A stretch of DNA of 64,000 nt, taken from contig OZ038322.1 in the NCBI GenBank assembly GCA_964035795.1, forward strand, positions 16,849,447-16,913,446, read 5' to 3'. Shown in pieces: positions 25,020 to 38,244 of this stretch. The notes beneath the pieces are model-generated. The model did no database searches. It saw nothing but the letters and a program-made list of their open reading frames with translations, and was not told the origin of the DNA. The first letter of the stretch is position 1, and every line of letters begins with the position of its first letter. The DNA is from Pterobdella sp. o SKG-2022 (lineage: Eukaryota; Annelida; Clitellata; Hirudinida; Piscicolidae). The position numbers and the translations under genes are program-made.

Positions 25020-28000
25020 TGTTAAACTTTAAAAAATTCTCCTTGAAAACAATTCTATTTCTGTGTTGTGTAGAAGGTCCAACATTAAAACTTTATTGCT
25101 ATTTTATTTTTAATGGACAAGTAACTACAATTTTAACTTGAAATTTAACTTGCAGTCTTTAAACCAACTTTTTGAAACAAATAAAGACAAACACAACACT
25201 TCAAATGGCGAAGTTATAGAAGCAAAACAAACACTTAATCCTTCAAGCACCTACCAAAGTCGGTCTATGTCATAGGCTAGTAATCCTTTTTATTATGAGA
25301 AACCCTCAAAATTTATTAATTCCAAATATAAACTAACTGACTTCTTGAGCGTATCCTTTCAAAATTCAAACTTTTCAAAAATTATCGAAATAATTAATAA
25401 CAAATTAGTGAATTACTCCGATACTATTTTCCGTTGAATTATTACTATATAATTTGGTAGTCGGTTGCAAAGATCAAAAGAAGAATTAAACAGTATTCCT
25501 ATCGCGTACTCAGGCAAGCGAGTTAGCAATCAAAAAAGTAACAATATTGAAATGCCTTTAAACTCCACCCCTACCTCATAAGCAAATTTCAAGCTCTAAA
25601 CTCCGCCTTAGCGTACATATCATTGGCTGCCTCGAGATACAGAATGACGTTTGAAAAAGTTAAAATGGATACTAGAGCCTTATCTTATATTTTATACTTC
25701 GAATAAAACTTCACTTCGGAAATTAAATTTAAAACATACATTAAAGTTTTAAGCCTCTATCAACTTTATTCACGTTCAATCTTAATTTAAAGTTATACCC
25801 GTTGATACAAATGCACGAACAGTGCACACTAGTTATGAGGTGTGCCATTTAAACTCAGCTCAGTGTTATAAGCATTTGGTTTATAACACTCAGCGCCACT
25901 CAATTGGATTTTAATAAAACAAGGTATATCATTGAATCTAAGATTTTTGTGTTTCACAATATTTTATATTTCTCAGTTTTCCTTGTTTTTTACAAGTTCA
26001 TAAATTGATTTTGATGAAAATCATTATCCTTGATGGAACTTTTAATTAATTTAATTAATATTAGATTCAGAGTAAGCAATGCTATTTAATACGCTGATTG
26101 TCTCTATAATAATATATTGACATATACAGTATGGTTTATATGCAATAACATACACTCAGTATACCATATCAATACAGTTGCATCCAGCATAAGTGTTAAA
26201 ATATATTATAGAATAAATTAAGTAATTTTCCTTTTCTTGAAATTTATTCCCAAATAAAAATACTGAAAAGTTATTAGAAATTTAATCGAAAAAAAAACAA
26301 AATTTATTTGAGTTAGGACAATAAATCATCTTGATAAAAAAACTCAAAATTGAAATGATAATAAAGTAATAAATTTTAAGATAACAACAAGCTTTTGAAA
26401 GAAATTTTATGAAAAGTTTTATTACAAAACCTAAGTTGATATATATAGCATTTATATATAACTATATCTACATAAGCTATAAATAAGTAGCGGTTTCTTT
26501 TTAACAACTACTGTTTTCAATAGTTTGTGTAGAAAAATAATTTTTTAACTTTTTTCGAATAAAATATATCTTAAATTTAAATTTTTGATTCACTTTTCAA
26601 CATTATATATAATTTGAGAGCAATCTTTATATAACTTTGACACCATTAATTTTTTATTATTGTTTTGTAGTTATTTCATTAATTTATAACAGCCATAATA
26701 GATGCCCCCGTAGTTCACAGCCGTAAATGTTTGTACAAGAAATAACTTTTAAACTTAAAGTGTTTTCTAGACTGCATATGAATTGTGCTATACGGTGTAA
26801 ATATTTGCGGGCTGGTAATCATTTCAAGGAATTAAAATACCTTTTTAATCCTTAAAGCAAACAACTTTGTTAAGTCAAAAATTAAAACTGTCAATTCAAT
26901 TGTTTAACTGGTGAAAACAGTTTGATGGTTTTGAATCCTGGGTTAAAAAGATTTAAGAGAATTATTAATGAAAACAGTGGTTTCAATATTATCACACGCC
27001 AACGCATCATAAGTTTTCCCATCAGTTAATATAATGTATTTTAAGCAGTTCGGTTCATATTTCCTAATTTCGTCATTTATTATGCAAAAATAATTAAAAT
27101 TTTTATCGTTTAACGAACTGATACTGATAATAAAAAAAAATCTATATAAGCACACCAGATGATTACTAGTCCAATCTGTAATGGCTTTAATGATATCTTG
27201 ATATCAAAATTATGATTACCCAAATATGGCTTTTCAAAATTTCTGAAATATTCAATAAGAACGACCTTAGCATAAAACATTTGACATTTAAATCATGTTA
27301 ACCCATTTTCAACAAATTGATTTTTGTTTATCTATTGATATTATATATCCATTAATTACCTTCTGGTTCAATCTTCAAATACATTTGATAAAGTCTTCCA
27401 AAACTCATTAATGAGAAAACTTTATTTTATTTAATTTTTATTTTTTCACATTTTTTAGTACTTATCTTTTTCATTTTCACCAGTTGTTAGTATTCTTTAC
27501 TAAGGAATCAATTGAAAAATATGGTAATTTAAAAAAGTAGTATAATACATTAGAGCCCTTTCATAATTAGTAATTCTTTAGCTGGTTAAAATATCAGTTA
27601 AATATTCTATACTTTAGTGACGAAATGAATGAATTGAGTTTCATTCATAAAAAGTTACTGGAGCAAAAAATGCAATGGATAAAATAATTTTTAAGATAAA
27701 TGTTTTTGCTTTTTAAACATGATTTTTAATAAAAATTTACATTGGATTTTAATTGAAAAATTTAGTTTACTTAAGTATTATTCATAGTTATATTAGAAAA
27801 CGTTAAAAATTTAGCAAAAAACACCGAAACCTAACAAGCAATAAATATAATGTAACTTTTATTAAATAAATAATGTTTAAAGTGAAAATTACAGCAAAAA
27901 CATATTAAAAGATAATTTGAAAATGATTTATGTTGAACATTACATTAACTTCAATTACTAGCTATTGAAATAAAAACCAATTGTTGAAATAAGATTGTTA

Positions 28001-28228
28001 ATAACATTTATAAATTTTGGCAGTATCTTTTTTAAACTGTGCTAAACTAATTTAAAAATTTAATTTTTTAGAATTCATTAAAAATTTTCAATACAAGTAA
28101 AGAATGAAATTTATTATTTTAATTTGGAAAAATAATAAAGATTTTATCAGAAGTGTATTTATTATCCATCAACTTTAAATATTTTAAAATGAAAGTTATA
28201 TTATCGCTCAGTTCAATTTTATTTTAAA
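25020..28228. promoter_or_regulatory. divergent intergenic region between POU and SMG5
   Basis: No gene is seen. The segment lies upstream of both start codons (POU on minus, SMG5 on plus) and so should hold both promoters. AT content is high; the less AT-rich part is about 25490-25640. One notable inverted repeat lies at 25858-25894. I could not place a TATA box or transcription start with confidence. Confidence 0.5.
25858..25894. repeat. 14-bp inverted repeat upstream of the POU gene
   Basis: GCTCAGTGTTATAA and TTATAACACTCAGC are inverted with one mismatch (13 of 14) around a 9-base spacer. It lies about 840 bp upstream of the POU start. It could be a dimeric factor site, a hairpin or a tiny foldback. 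Confidence 0.5.
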
Positions 28229-31200
28229 ATGAAGAAAGTTACAATAAAAACTCCTGAACGTAAGCCAGAAATAGAAAAAGCTAAAAAAATTTATAGGTAA
28301 TGTAAAAATATTTTCATTTCGTTTAAATAATACTTTCAAAGTGTATTATACATTGTATTTGATAAATTGAACTTCTTTAGGTTGATAGGTGAAGTGAATA
28401 AAAATATCGATGAAAGAGTCAATTCAACACAAGATTTGGGTCGACTTTTCAGTACGGAAATGCTTTTCTTCAAAGATAGGTATTGTGTAAAAAATTTAAT
28501 TATACTTGTTCCAGTATATTCACATTAAGTATACTTCATATATCATAAGATTGCAAGAATATTGTGAAAAGATGATGTTTTTGTTGCCCAACCAATATGG
28601 AAGAAAAGTGGAAATGATAATATGGAGGAAAGCTTTTTATGACATTATTCAAGTTGTCAAGCAAAACATAGAGGTCAGGAGTTTTAAAATAATAACATAT
28701 AAATAACAATTTATTGATAGATCACAACAAAGTCAAGTTATTTCTTCAAAATTTTCTCACCAACTTCATAGGAAGTGAAACAAGACAAAAATTTAAGAGA
28801 AAAGTACCGAGAATTTTTGTTCTCAGGTGTGGGATATTACAACAGACTTTATTACAAGTTATGCCAAGAGTTTTCTGCTAACAATATGCCAACGATTACA
28901 TTAATGGCTGTTAAAAATAGTAAGTTAAACATAACATTAACTTAATGCAATGTATTAAGGATATCTTAAAATATGAAGTTTTTAATATTAAAATAATTTT
29001 AATGAATGTATTAAATGCATAGCTATCAAAAAGATTACCAATCAAACTTGGGTATAAAGTGATATAATGTTAAATCAAGTATACATAATCTGATGTTCCT
29101 TTCTTGAAGGAATTTTTCATACAATACTTGAATAAAATTCCCGATGTTATTTCTTTACACAACTTTTGTTTTTTCAAACACTGACACTATACTAATTATT
29201 TGACTCGATACCATGTATTAAATGCTGGCTTCTTGAACAGTAAAGACATGCAGACAACCAATAGACAACAATGCCTTAGTATGGTCAATACAGGCAATGC
29301 AGAGGTGTATGATCTACATGGGAGATCTAGGTATATTATTTATATTATTAATTTAATTAGATTATATTGCTTTACATGTCCCACTAACTGGGGTACACAG
29401 CAATCGATGGGCTTGATATTGCATACATCAATTATAATTTTAAAGATATTCTTAAATACCAAGATTTTAAATCCGGTGTTATCTCCATTGTATTGAGGTG
29501 TGTATATTTGTATACAATGTATACTATTTATATGAATATTCAAAATGAAAACATTAAAGTTTATATGAGTTCAGGAAGCTTTTTGTGAGTTTAACTCACA
29601 TTATCAAGGGGAGATACAAAAATAAAGTTCAATACAAATACGTGAATGCAATTCTTTTTGAATAGACCTTAAATTCATGGAAGAAATTGGGTTTCATTTA
29701 GCAGGTGTTGAGTATTTCAAAAGAAAAGTTGTAAAATGATTAAACTATCAGTCATTTACCCATTTTAGTTTATTTTTTGAAGAATAATTTCAATTAATTT
29801 TGTTATTTCTTTATTCGAAGGTAAAAAATAATTACTGAAGCATTTAAGATATTTTTAATTGCATAGAATTTTAACCTGCTATAATGTTAGGATAAGGTTA
29901 AGATTGTTTAATATATAAACAATAATCATTAAATCATAAGTTGCAGAATTTTTTTTAAACTAATTTAAAATCATCTTAGTAGTGATATTAGTTAGTAAGT
30001 TGACCATTCGCCTAACTGGAGTTTTGGTTGCGCAACTGATTGGTATTATCTACAACTATATAATCTCTCTGTAAACATAATACAAATGAAACTCTTTTAT
30101 TGTACTATCAACCACCCAGTCAGGTACCAATATGCACTAGATAAGAGACCTAATGATATGGTACAAGCTCAGCTCTTCTACCACCTCGCCATCTCTATTC
30201 TTCCTACTGCAGGTGTAAGCTCTTTATGAGACTTCATGTAACCTTTTTGTTTGTATATGGTGTTTGTATGTTTTTTCAGTATTTTTTATGTTTATTCCGA
30301 TTTGATAAATTTTCTATAACTCAATACATACCTACCCTTGGTGGAGAAAAACTGATTATATAAAAATAAGGTTGTATCGATTGATATTTTGATGTATTTT
30401 TATTTTTTTATTAGTCGTCTTAAGATGAAAAGCGTTGTTTTAATGAAGATATAAACCTTATTGTGATTTGGATTATTCTTTCAACTCAATGGGCATAATG
30501 CGTTGGTATCACAGGCCTACCATACAATCAACTGGCTGTTCTATTCAACACACAAGAACCATTGTACCAGCCAATCTATTACTATCTCAGATGGTTGGTT
30601 GTTTAACATTTGAGCTGATTTGATTCTTGTATATAATAGGTTTTAATTGTTGCAATGAAATAATTTCTCATTAAAGCTCATATTGAAATAAACTTCAGAC
30701 GTTCCTAGATTAAATATTCATTTTAAAGCTTTTATACTTAATATGAATTTATTTTTTAAATATCAGTTAACATATATAAAGAAATCGCGGTTAAAATTCA
30801 CTGATTTGTGTTAGTTCTTTCATCACACATCATGACTTATTCACAGTATAGTGAGTGAGGATTCTTATGACGAAGCTGATGTGAATCTTAGAAGACTTTT
30901 TCAGAAGCACAAAAAAGACATGGAAAGTAACAAACATGACCTCAAAAGTGGCTCAAAAGATAAACGATCAAAGTTGGAAATGTCAGTTGTTGTTTTCATG
31001 CTGTTTTGAGTTTTGTCTGTCATATTTATTGGGTTGCTTACAAAATCTCAAAATGAAAAAATTTTCGTTATAATTATAATCATTATTCTTTACTTAGTTA
31101 TAAATTTCTCATAGAAATTCATATGCTTTTTTTTTCTTCAATTATAGACGTCTAATAAAAGTTCATATGTTAAAATATGAATATAACTTTATATTTTTTA

Positions 31201-34200
31201 CTACAATAAAGATGACCTATACAATTTGTATAAAGATGGACACTTAAACTCAAAAACTTTCACTTCAGTGCATTTGATGAAGAGGTGACCAATGTGATTG
31301 AGATGTTTTACAGCGCTGAGTTGAGGTGACTACCTTTTATGGTCCATTTTCATTCTTTATATACGTTTATATGTGTTAATAAAAGGACTAGAAACGGTTT
31401 AGTTTAGCATCTTTTGATTGTTAGTTTTTCCTTGATGTCTATTTAAGTAGGTTATAAGAGTAAATAATTTTATCAACCAACTAACTGATGATACTTATCT
31501 TGATAAAGAAGTTTTAGAAACAGCTATGAACGATAAGGAGTATTAGAAGAACAAAATCATAGAAATTCGACTGCAGTCGACATGATGATGATAAAAGTAA
31601 ATAGGGTATCAGCACAAAAATATAGACTAAATCTGTCATCGTCATTAATGTTTTACATTTCTAAGTTATCGTGTGTTGGTGTGATATAACAGTATTTTCA
31701 TCAACGCTTATTGGCTTTATTATCTCATTTTTATTTGGTTGGGGAATAAAATATAAAATTATAAAATAATAGTTGTCTACGATGCTCTACAGTTCTAGTG
31801 ATCCTGCCGTTCATAACGCCTGCCAGAGTGTCCTAAAACTAATGAACAGTAAATTTATTCATAAAAGACGCTCGCATTCGCTATTGGCTGATATAAATAT
31901 CAAGAAAAGCAACGAGGGTGATGATGGAAATGATAATTTTCTAAAAATAGCAACGATTTTCATATGTTTGACGCATATTTTAGAGAAGAAAAGTAAGTTT
32001 TTGATTATTATTATTATTATATATTTTTTAAAATTTTGAATCTTATTTTCACTAAAGTAAAATTTTTACTACATTATTAAAACTATTTAAATAATAATAA
32101 AGTAATTTTATGCTAACGTTATATGGTAGAAACTTATCAAAAATTATAGCTTTCAATTTTCAATAAATGTATTAAAAATTTCTGTTAATTGGTTTTTTTT
32201 GCTACAAAATTTTATAATATAATTTATTTTCACAGACAGCCCTTTAAATGCCATAGCAATCGCCTTCAGCATTGCCATGTTCAGCCACGTTTTGAACCAC
32301 GTGCTCAGTCTGGTGCACGCCTATCGTGGCAAAAAGAAGGCAACAGAAGAAGATGGTAGTCTTGTTTTTAAGTTTGTTATTGGTCCACTCTCTGAGAAGG
32401 GGAGCTGAGCTATAAATAAAGCTTGAGTAGTTGTTTATTGATCAGTTACTGGTTCATTCATTTATCTATACATTTATTTATTTATTTGTTAAATACAGCT
32501 GATGCCACTAAAGATAAAAAAGTTGATACGCTTGAAGAGAAAGCTGTCAATGAAAAAAACAACGTTGATATAAATGAAAAAGGAAAGGAAAGTAGAAAAA
32601 TTGAAATAAAAAGAAAAAGAAGAAGGAGAAGGTATGATAGTGATGATGAAGAGGAAGATGATGATGATAATGCTTTTGAAGAAGAGGATGCTTACACTGA
32701 AGAAGAAGAAGAAGATGATTTTGATGATGACTTGAGTGAAGGTAATTTTTATGATATAAAATGAAATTCGGCATTTAATAAATTGATGTTATTGATTATA
32801 TAAATGATTCATCAAATAATTAATCTCAACTTGATGACTCATAGGAGGATACGATGATGAAGAGTGCTTGGCCAGGTTGTCATTATCCTCGTCATCTTCC
32901 AGTGAAAAACTTTCGAAAAGAATAATGGATGAGAACGATGAGGAAGAAGACAACGTCGATGATGATGTTCCAACCAGAGCCCCAGCATATTATAAGGGAA
33001 AGTCACTCAAAGTGGAGGGTAGTTTACGGGTTAATTCTGTGCCAGAAGTTCTTGAAGCGGGTGGTGGTGGTGATAAGAAGGACGGTGATGATGTTGGTGA
33101 AAATATAAAAGCTTCTTATGAGATGGGTACAAGTGAAGAAAGTGACAAAAAAACTATTTCAGCTTTTTTTCAAGCCATCTCCATACCACCTGGTTAGAGC
33201 TTGTGATGGCTTTTTTGTGCATTTTGCTTGTTAATATAAATTGAACTTTTCCATGTGAGTTTGTTCATCTCTTGTGAAGAGTTATTGAGTTTCAAGCATC
33301 CTTAAGTAACAATCTATCACATTAATGCTGAAGTAGTGAAAGATTAAGTATATATAGTTTTTAAGTATTTTAGTAGGTCGTAACGTTTTCACTCATCTTT
33401 ATCGGAACATAGAGACGCTAAATTGTTAGGATGATAATGATGATGAAAAGTATGTTAATGACGACGATGGTTAATAGGATGATAAATCAATGGATGCACC
33501 AGGCTATGAAGACAGCACCGAACAACAGCATGTGATGGAGATAAACCACAAACTCACCAACTTTACCATCGACACTGACTCAGATACTTATCTTTGTATG
33601 TTTCTACCATTAGTGCTACTATTTTATTCTTGTTTTCATTATTTTCACCATTTTTTTCTCGATTGCTTTAAAGCCTGTTTAAAGAAAATAAAGCGCCTTT
33701 AAAATCAAAGTTTTACAATTATTCTGACTTGCAACCCAATTTTGTATAGTAGTTTATTAAAAAAAGTCTTCTTAATAACTTTCAATTATAGTGTAGTCAT
33801 TTCCATTCTCTTATATGCAAATGTGGAAGTACAGATTGAAATCAAGCATGAGAGATAATATGACTAAGTGTAGCATGAAGTTTCCTTATATTGATGTTAA
33901 TTATACTATTGCAGCTCAAAACGATCACGAATATTCTCAAGAGACTGATGACTTGAAAGACAAGGAATTGTTATTTACATTTTTCATTTTTAAGTTAATT
34001 AAACTAATGATAATCTTTTATTATTAATATAAATATTTGATATGTTGGTTTTCTATTGAACCCTGTTGGTTGAACTGCCATTGGTTCATTTTAGATTGGC
34101 TAACTTTGTTATTTATTGTGGGATTATCATTTTATGGCTTTTGAGTCTATATTTAGTTTCACTTTTTCAACTACCATAACTTCGCCAGAGAGAGACAATA

Positions 34201-37200
34201 TGAGTTGAACTATGTTAGGAAAGTGTTGGAGAGATTGTTGAGTTGTGACGTGATTGCTGTGGTTAGGTTGTTTACCCAATGGCTTCTGGCCAATCACATC
34301 GTCGCTTCTGTTTGTGCACAAGTTGGTTCTAATGTTTTTATTGAATGTTTGTTAATATTTTCTACAGTGTATGAAGTGACTCGAAATGACAAAAGTTCAA
34401 TTTTTTCAAGAATTTTTATTCTAAAATTGATATTTATATAATTGAACTAATTTTTGTTGCTGTTTTCAATGGTATAAATATAAATCATTTTATCTAATCT
34501 TCAGAGTTCCTCGGCCATATGGCAACGTTTGAGTTCACTTTTCAACTACATTCCTGATGTAGAGTTGATTCTTGCTTGTTACGATAACAACACAACTTGT
34601 ACTAACATCTTCAGCGACAGTTACAGCAAGGATAAGACTGGTCATAACAGTGGTGTACCTAAAGGAAAGTTGTCAGAAGCTTTCGTGGGAATCTTCAAAG
34701 AGGAAGGCCAGAACCATCTTGCAGCTTATTTGAAGGAAGATTATGAACTGAGGCAGTTTGTCCCCCTCAACAAAATTCAACCTAATTTCAATTTTCAGAA
34801 GCCTGTTAATTTATCCTGTAGAGAGCAGGTGTGAAAAGTTTAAGTTTTAATGCATTTTTTTTAATATTGGTGTATTTTTGCGATAACAGATTATAAAATT
34901 TCAATTATTTTAATATGCATGAAATTCTAGAATTACTTACTTTTTCATTTCTCAGGCACTATTGAGATTATTACGACTTCGAAATGATGGTTTACTTTTG
35001 GCTAATCGACACAATCTTCCTTTGAAATTCGACCAATTAGAACTCACTTTTCACGCCATTCCTTTCATGCACGTTCCTCAAGAGTCTAACAAGGTCAACA
35101 AAGTCATAGAAGTTGATGATGAGCATGCAGAAAATATATATGACAACAATATAAGCACCAACAATAACAATGATGATGGTGACATCGATTGTAGCAGTTA
35201 TTACGATAGCAGCCCAATCGATGCTGGTGACGTGAAGAAGCAAGAAAGCTCAACTAACCTTGTAGAAGGGTCATCAGAATCGAGTCATAAGGTGCATAAT
35301 AATCAAGTAAATAGACAAATAGAAACTTGTATTCTCTGATTTATTGAGGCGTTTATTAAACCTTATATAAAATTTGATGAAATTTATCTTTATTTGAATT
35401 TAAAATATAGTTTTAATTAACACTTGCTAGTGTGTCGTATAAACCCTCATGAAAATATCAGTTAACTAACATGCAAATATTTTGATGTTCGATAATATAA
35501 GTTATTTGCGGTTTAGACGCCGCATCTGCAAGAGCATCTGATGAGAAGCATGGCTGAGCTGAGGCTGCAGGCTGAAGTGCACAAGTTGGAAAGTAGGCTT
35601 TTTTATTAACTTCTCAACTTATTACGTTATACAAATTTATTTTTCATTTGACTATTTTAATTTTAAGTTAATAATATCAATATTATTACGATTTATATAA
35701 CATTTATCTTGTATTGCTTGAAATACATATTAATTGTTGAACAATATGAATATATAGATCAAGGTTTTCCTAATAAATGCCTTATTAATATGCAAATTAT
35801 GTATTAAAATAGGCACTTTGAAATCCACCAATCACGGCCAACCTTTATACCTGATATGCCACACTCCATCTCTCTGCAGCCAATGGTCGTTGATCAAGCA
35901 TATATGCAACTCTGGAAAGTTCCTTGTGATTGTGCCTTTAGCTGGTTAGTTGGTTTGGGTAGGCTTGTATGAAGATCAAACATTCTTTAATTGGTTTTAT
36001 CTCATTATAGCTATTTTAGTGAAAAGCTGTCAAAAAATTTTCATTCACGATGAAAATAAAATTATTCTTTTCTAAACCTTTCGTCTTCTTCTTGCAAGCT
36101 CGATTAAACCTCTCAAGGATGAGAGAATTTTTTTGAAAGTTATCAATTTTTACTACATTCTCACCACCAGCAATAGACCAGTTGGACAAATGGAAAGGTA
36201 CACAGAAAAGAGCCAGAGAGGTGGTCAGGTGGCTCGAGCAACAATTTGAGAGGGCCTCCAAGTCATATATCCTTACTTTCTACTATTGATTTCATTGATT
36301 ATAATTCAATATTGGTTTTTCATTTTTCTTTCAAAACTTTCAAGTGTATTTAAACTAACATAAAGTTTTTTTGTGTGAATTTAGACTTGATGACTAAGTG
36401 TTCTACTGATGTTGAATTATTATGCTTTCAATGATGAACTGATAACTGAAGGCTAACTTATGATGCTGAATGCCACAGGTTCTTAAGAGCACAAAGACCC
36501 CAAGAAGCATTTGCACTCCAGCAAATAACAACATCTAAGGAAGATCCTGATAAAATGTTGGTTTCATATTGGTCTTCTATATATTATTATTATTATTATT
36601 ATTATTTGTGCCCCCACTTGATAATGTAAGTTTATCTTACAAAAAGCTTCGTGGAATAAAATAAACTCCTAAAAGTGTTTTCATTTGAATATTTACGTTT
36701 GGCTCAAAGAATTAAAATATTGGTCTTCCGTTAATTATATTTCAAGTATGAACCTTTGTCCACCATAATAAAGCAGTTTGTTGCACGTAGATTTATTTCA
36801 GTTGATATTACAGTCGTATTGTGATTTGCTCATTAAATTTTATATGTTTTTATTAAATTAATGTTTATTGTTTGAATAGAAAAGCCCGCATTTATAATTA
36901 GCACATTTTTTGATAAGTCTAATAATCAAAGCGTCTCTAATTTTTTTCAACTTCACCAACATTTAGCGTCGTTTTACCTTTTCAGAAAGAGTTTGACTGG
37001 TTTTTGGCAATTTTTTATTATAAAATGATCATTAAATTTTATAATTGAAATAGATTGCTTTTCTTAAATTTTAACCAACTCATTAGTGCGTACGTGAGGA
37101 CTGTGGACTGTTGCAGGTACTTTATAAGGAAGGATAGAGATGTTAACGAGGGGGAAGACACCACGAGCTCTGTGTGCTTGTTGAGTGACTGGACACTTGG

Positions 37201-37396
37201 TAGTGGTGAACTTGATGAAGCCATGAAAAATTGTCTACAAGAAGCTCTTAATGAAGGTTGCTATAATTTCAACTTGTCTTGGTATTTTTTCAGTTTATTT
37301 TTTTTTCTAATTTTTTTCTTTTACTTTTTTGCAGGTTTAATTTTGCAAGATGTCAAAAGTTTCTACAACAAATGGGTGTTAAAAAGTAAAAGATAA
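28229..37396 (+). CDS. SMG5: SMG5, nonsense-mediated mRNA decay factor (25 exons)
   Basis: SMG5 binds SMG7 and phosphorylated UPF1 and helps trigger decay of mRNAs with premature stops. Exons: 28229-28296, 28381-28479, 28550-28673, 28772-28919, 29241-29330, 30120-30212, 30515-30593, 30847-30981, 31269-31325, 31459-31539, 31793-31992, 32236-32355, 32499-32741, 32845-33192, 33503-33595, 33915-33969, 34189-34321, 34505-34828, 34956-35306, 35517-35592, 35813-35944, 36171-36261, 36479-36556, 37087-37256, 37335-37396. All phases match, giving 1149 residues. N-terminal 14-3-3-like/EST1 domain: QEYCEKMMFLLPNQYGRK, ALVWSIQAMQRCMIYMGDL, GLPYNQLAVLFNTQEPLY. A middle low-complexity region has a basic run (KRKRRRRR) then long acidic runs. 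The C-terminal PIN domain (SGKFLVIVPLAGAIDQLD) ends VKSFYNKWVLKSKR. Exon 19 could instead end at 35291. Human SMG5 is about 1016 residues. Confidence 0.93.
32108..32190 (-). repeat. palindromic repeat family copy inside an SMG5 intron
   Basis: The reverse complement reads ACATTTATTGA, AGCTATAATTTTTGATAAG then AACGTTAGC, the same order as the copy at 9107-9197. It lies wholly within the intron 31993-32235. Confidence 0.55.
36582..36607. repeat. (ATT)n microsatellite in an SMG5 intron
   Basis: About 25 bp of uninterrupted ATT repeat just before a copy of the repeat shared with 52946-53030. Confidence 0.85.
36632..36718 (+). repeat. dispersed repeat F, copy 1 (SMG5 intron)
   Basis: About 85 bp nearly identical to 52946-53030, including AAAAAGCTTCGTGGAATAAA, CTCCTAAAAGTGTTTTCATT and GTTTGGCTCAAAGAATT. 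Only scattered single-base differences are seen. No coding potential. Confidence 0.8.
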
Positions 37397-37489
37397 TAGA
37401 TATAAAATTGTACAGTTTTGAAAATATGAACAGTATTTAAGCATCTTATCATCTGCCTAAAAGAAGCAGCTTACATCTGTTGTCTTTGA

Positions 37490-37495
37490 AATAAA
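37490..37495 (+). terminator. SMG5 poly(A) signal
   Basis: AATAAA about 95 bp after the SMG5 stop codon, the expected place for the cleavage and polyadenylation signal. Confidence 0.6.
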
Positions 37496-38239
37496 AAAAA
37501 AATAATATTTTTTGTTGAAAATAGTTTATTTATCTTATTATTTGCTTTCAATTATTCAACACCTACAACTAGTTTCTCTATATAACAATACGAAAATTCA
37601 ATGTGAAAAAGGGTGGTAAACGATGATGGTAATTCTAGGTTATAAGTTAGAAATTCATCGAAAATGAAACAGACTACTAAAAATGCGTGTGATAGAGTTG
37701 AGGTCGATCGTGGTTATAATGATTTTTGTACTACTAATAAAAATAGAGTATGCCATAATGTTTATATGTAACTTATTTAGAATGAATCAACATAAATCGG
37801 TCGTTTTTAAACAATAAAAACTAATTCAAGTTTACATTATAATGTTTCATCAAAACCCATCTCTCTCTAGATCAAGTTCTAAATACAAGTTTTTAAAGTT
37901 TGGCTAAGGTTGTAGGTTCATCACTATAAGAATGGACCCGCCACTACACAACACTCAAAATCGAAAAAAAAAGTGAGATATTAAACTTCTTCACTACAAC
38001 TGAAATTCATCAATTTAAACTTTCAACTGAATTAAGAAAAACCTCGAACGTGCGGGTCATTCAAAAACAGGCTAAAAAAAGAAACAAAGTGTCTGCATAA
38101 CAGTCAAAAAAAGAAGTTTCCAGAAAGTTAAATCACGTCAAAAAGCTTTTAAATATGTAAGTAGAGAAATAAAAAGAAAATCTACTGAATATGTTTTAAG
38201 ATAAATGGACAAGTTTTGAGATGTCGAGGCAATACTCCT
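37496..38239. other. intergenic, nothing recognised
   Basis: AT-rich sequence between the SMG5 3' end and the LINE relic; no open frame, repeat or motif stands out. Confidence 0.6.
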
Positions 38240-38244
38240 AGAAG

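Noticed and set aside
28506..28549. Use of the earlier acceptor at 28514 for SMG5 exon 3
   Set aside because: The frame would not fit exon 2; the acceptor at 28549 restores RLQEYCEKMMF, which matches the family.
32547..32774. Minus-strand His/Leu/Phe-rich frame
   Set aside because: Antisense of the acidic/basic tract in SMG5 exon 13.
33815..33914. Long plus-strand frame upstream of SMG5 exon 16, starting MQMWKYRLKSS
   Set aside because: Splice phase requires entry at the strong acceptor ending 33914 (ttatactattgcag); the upstream part has no acceptor in the right phase and is read as intron.
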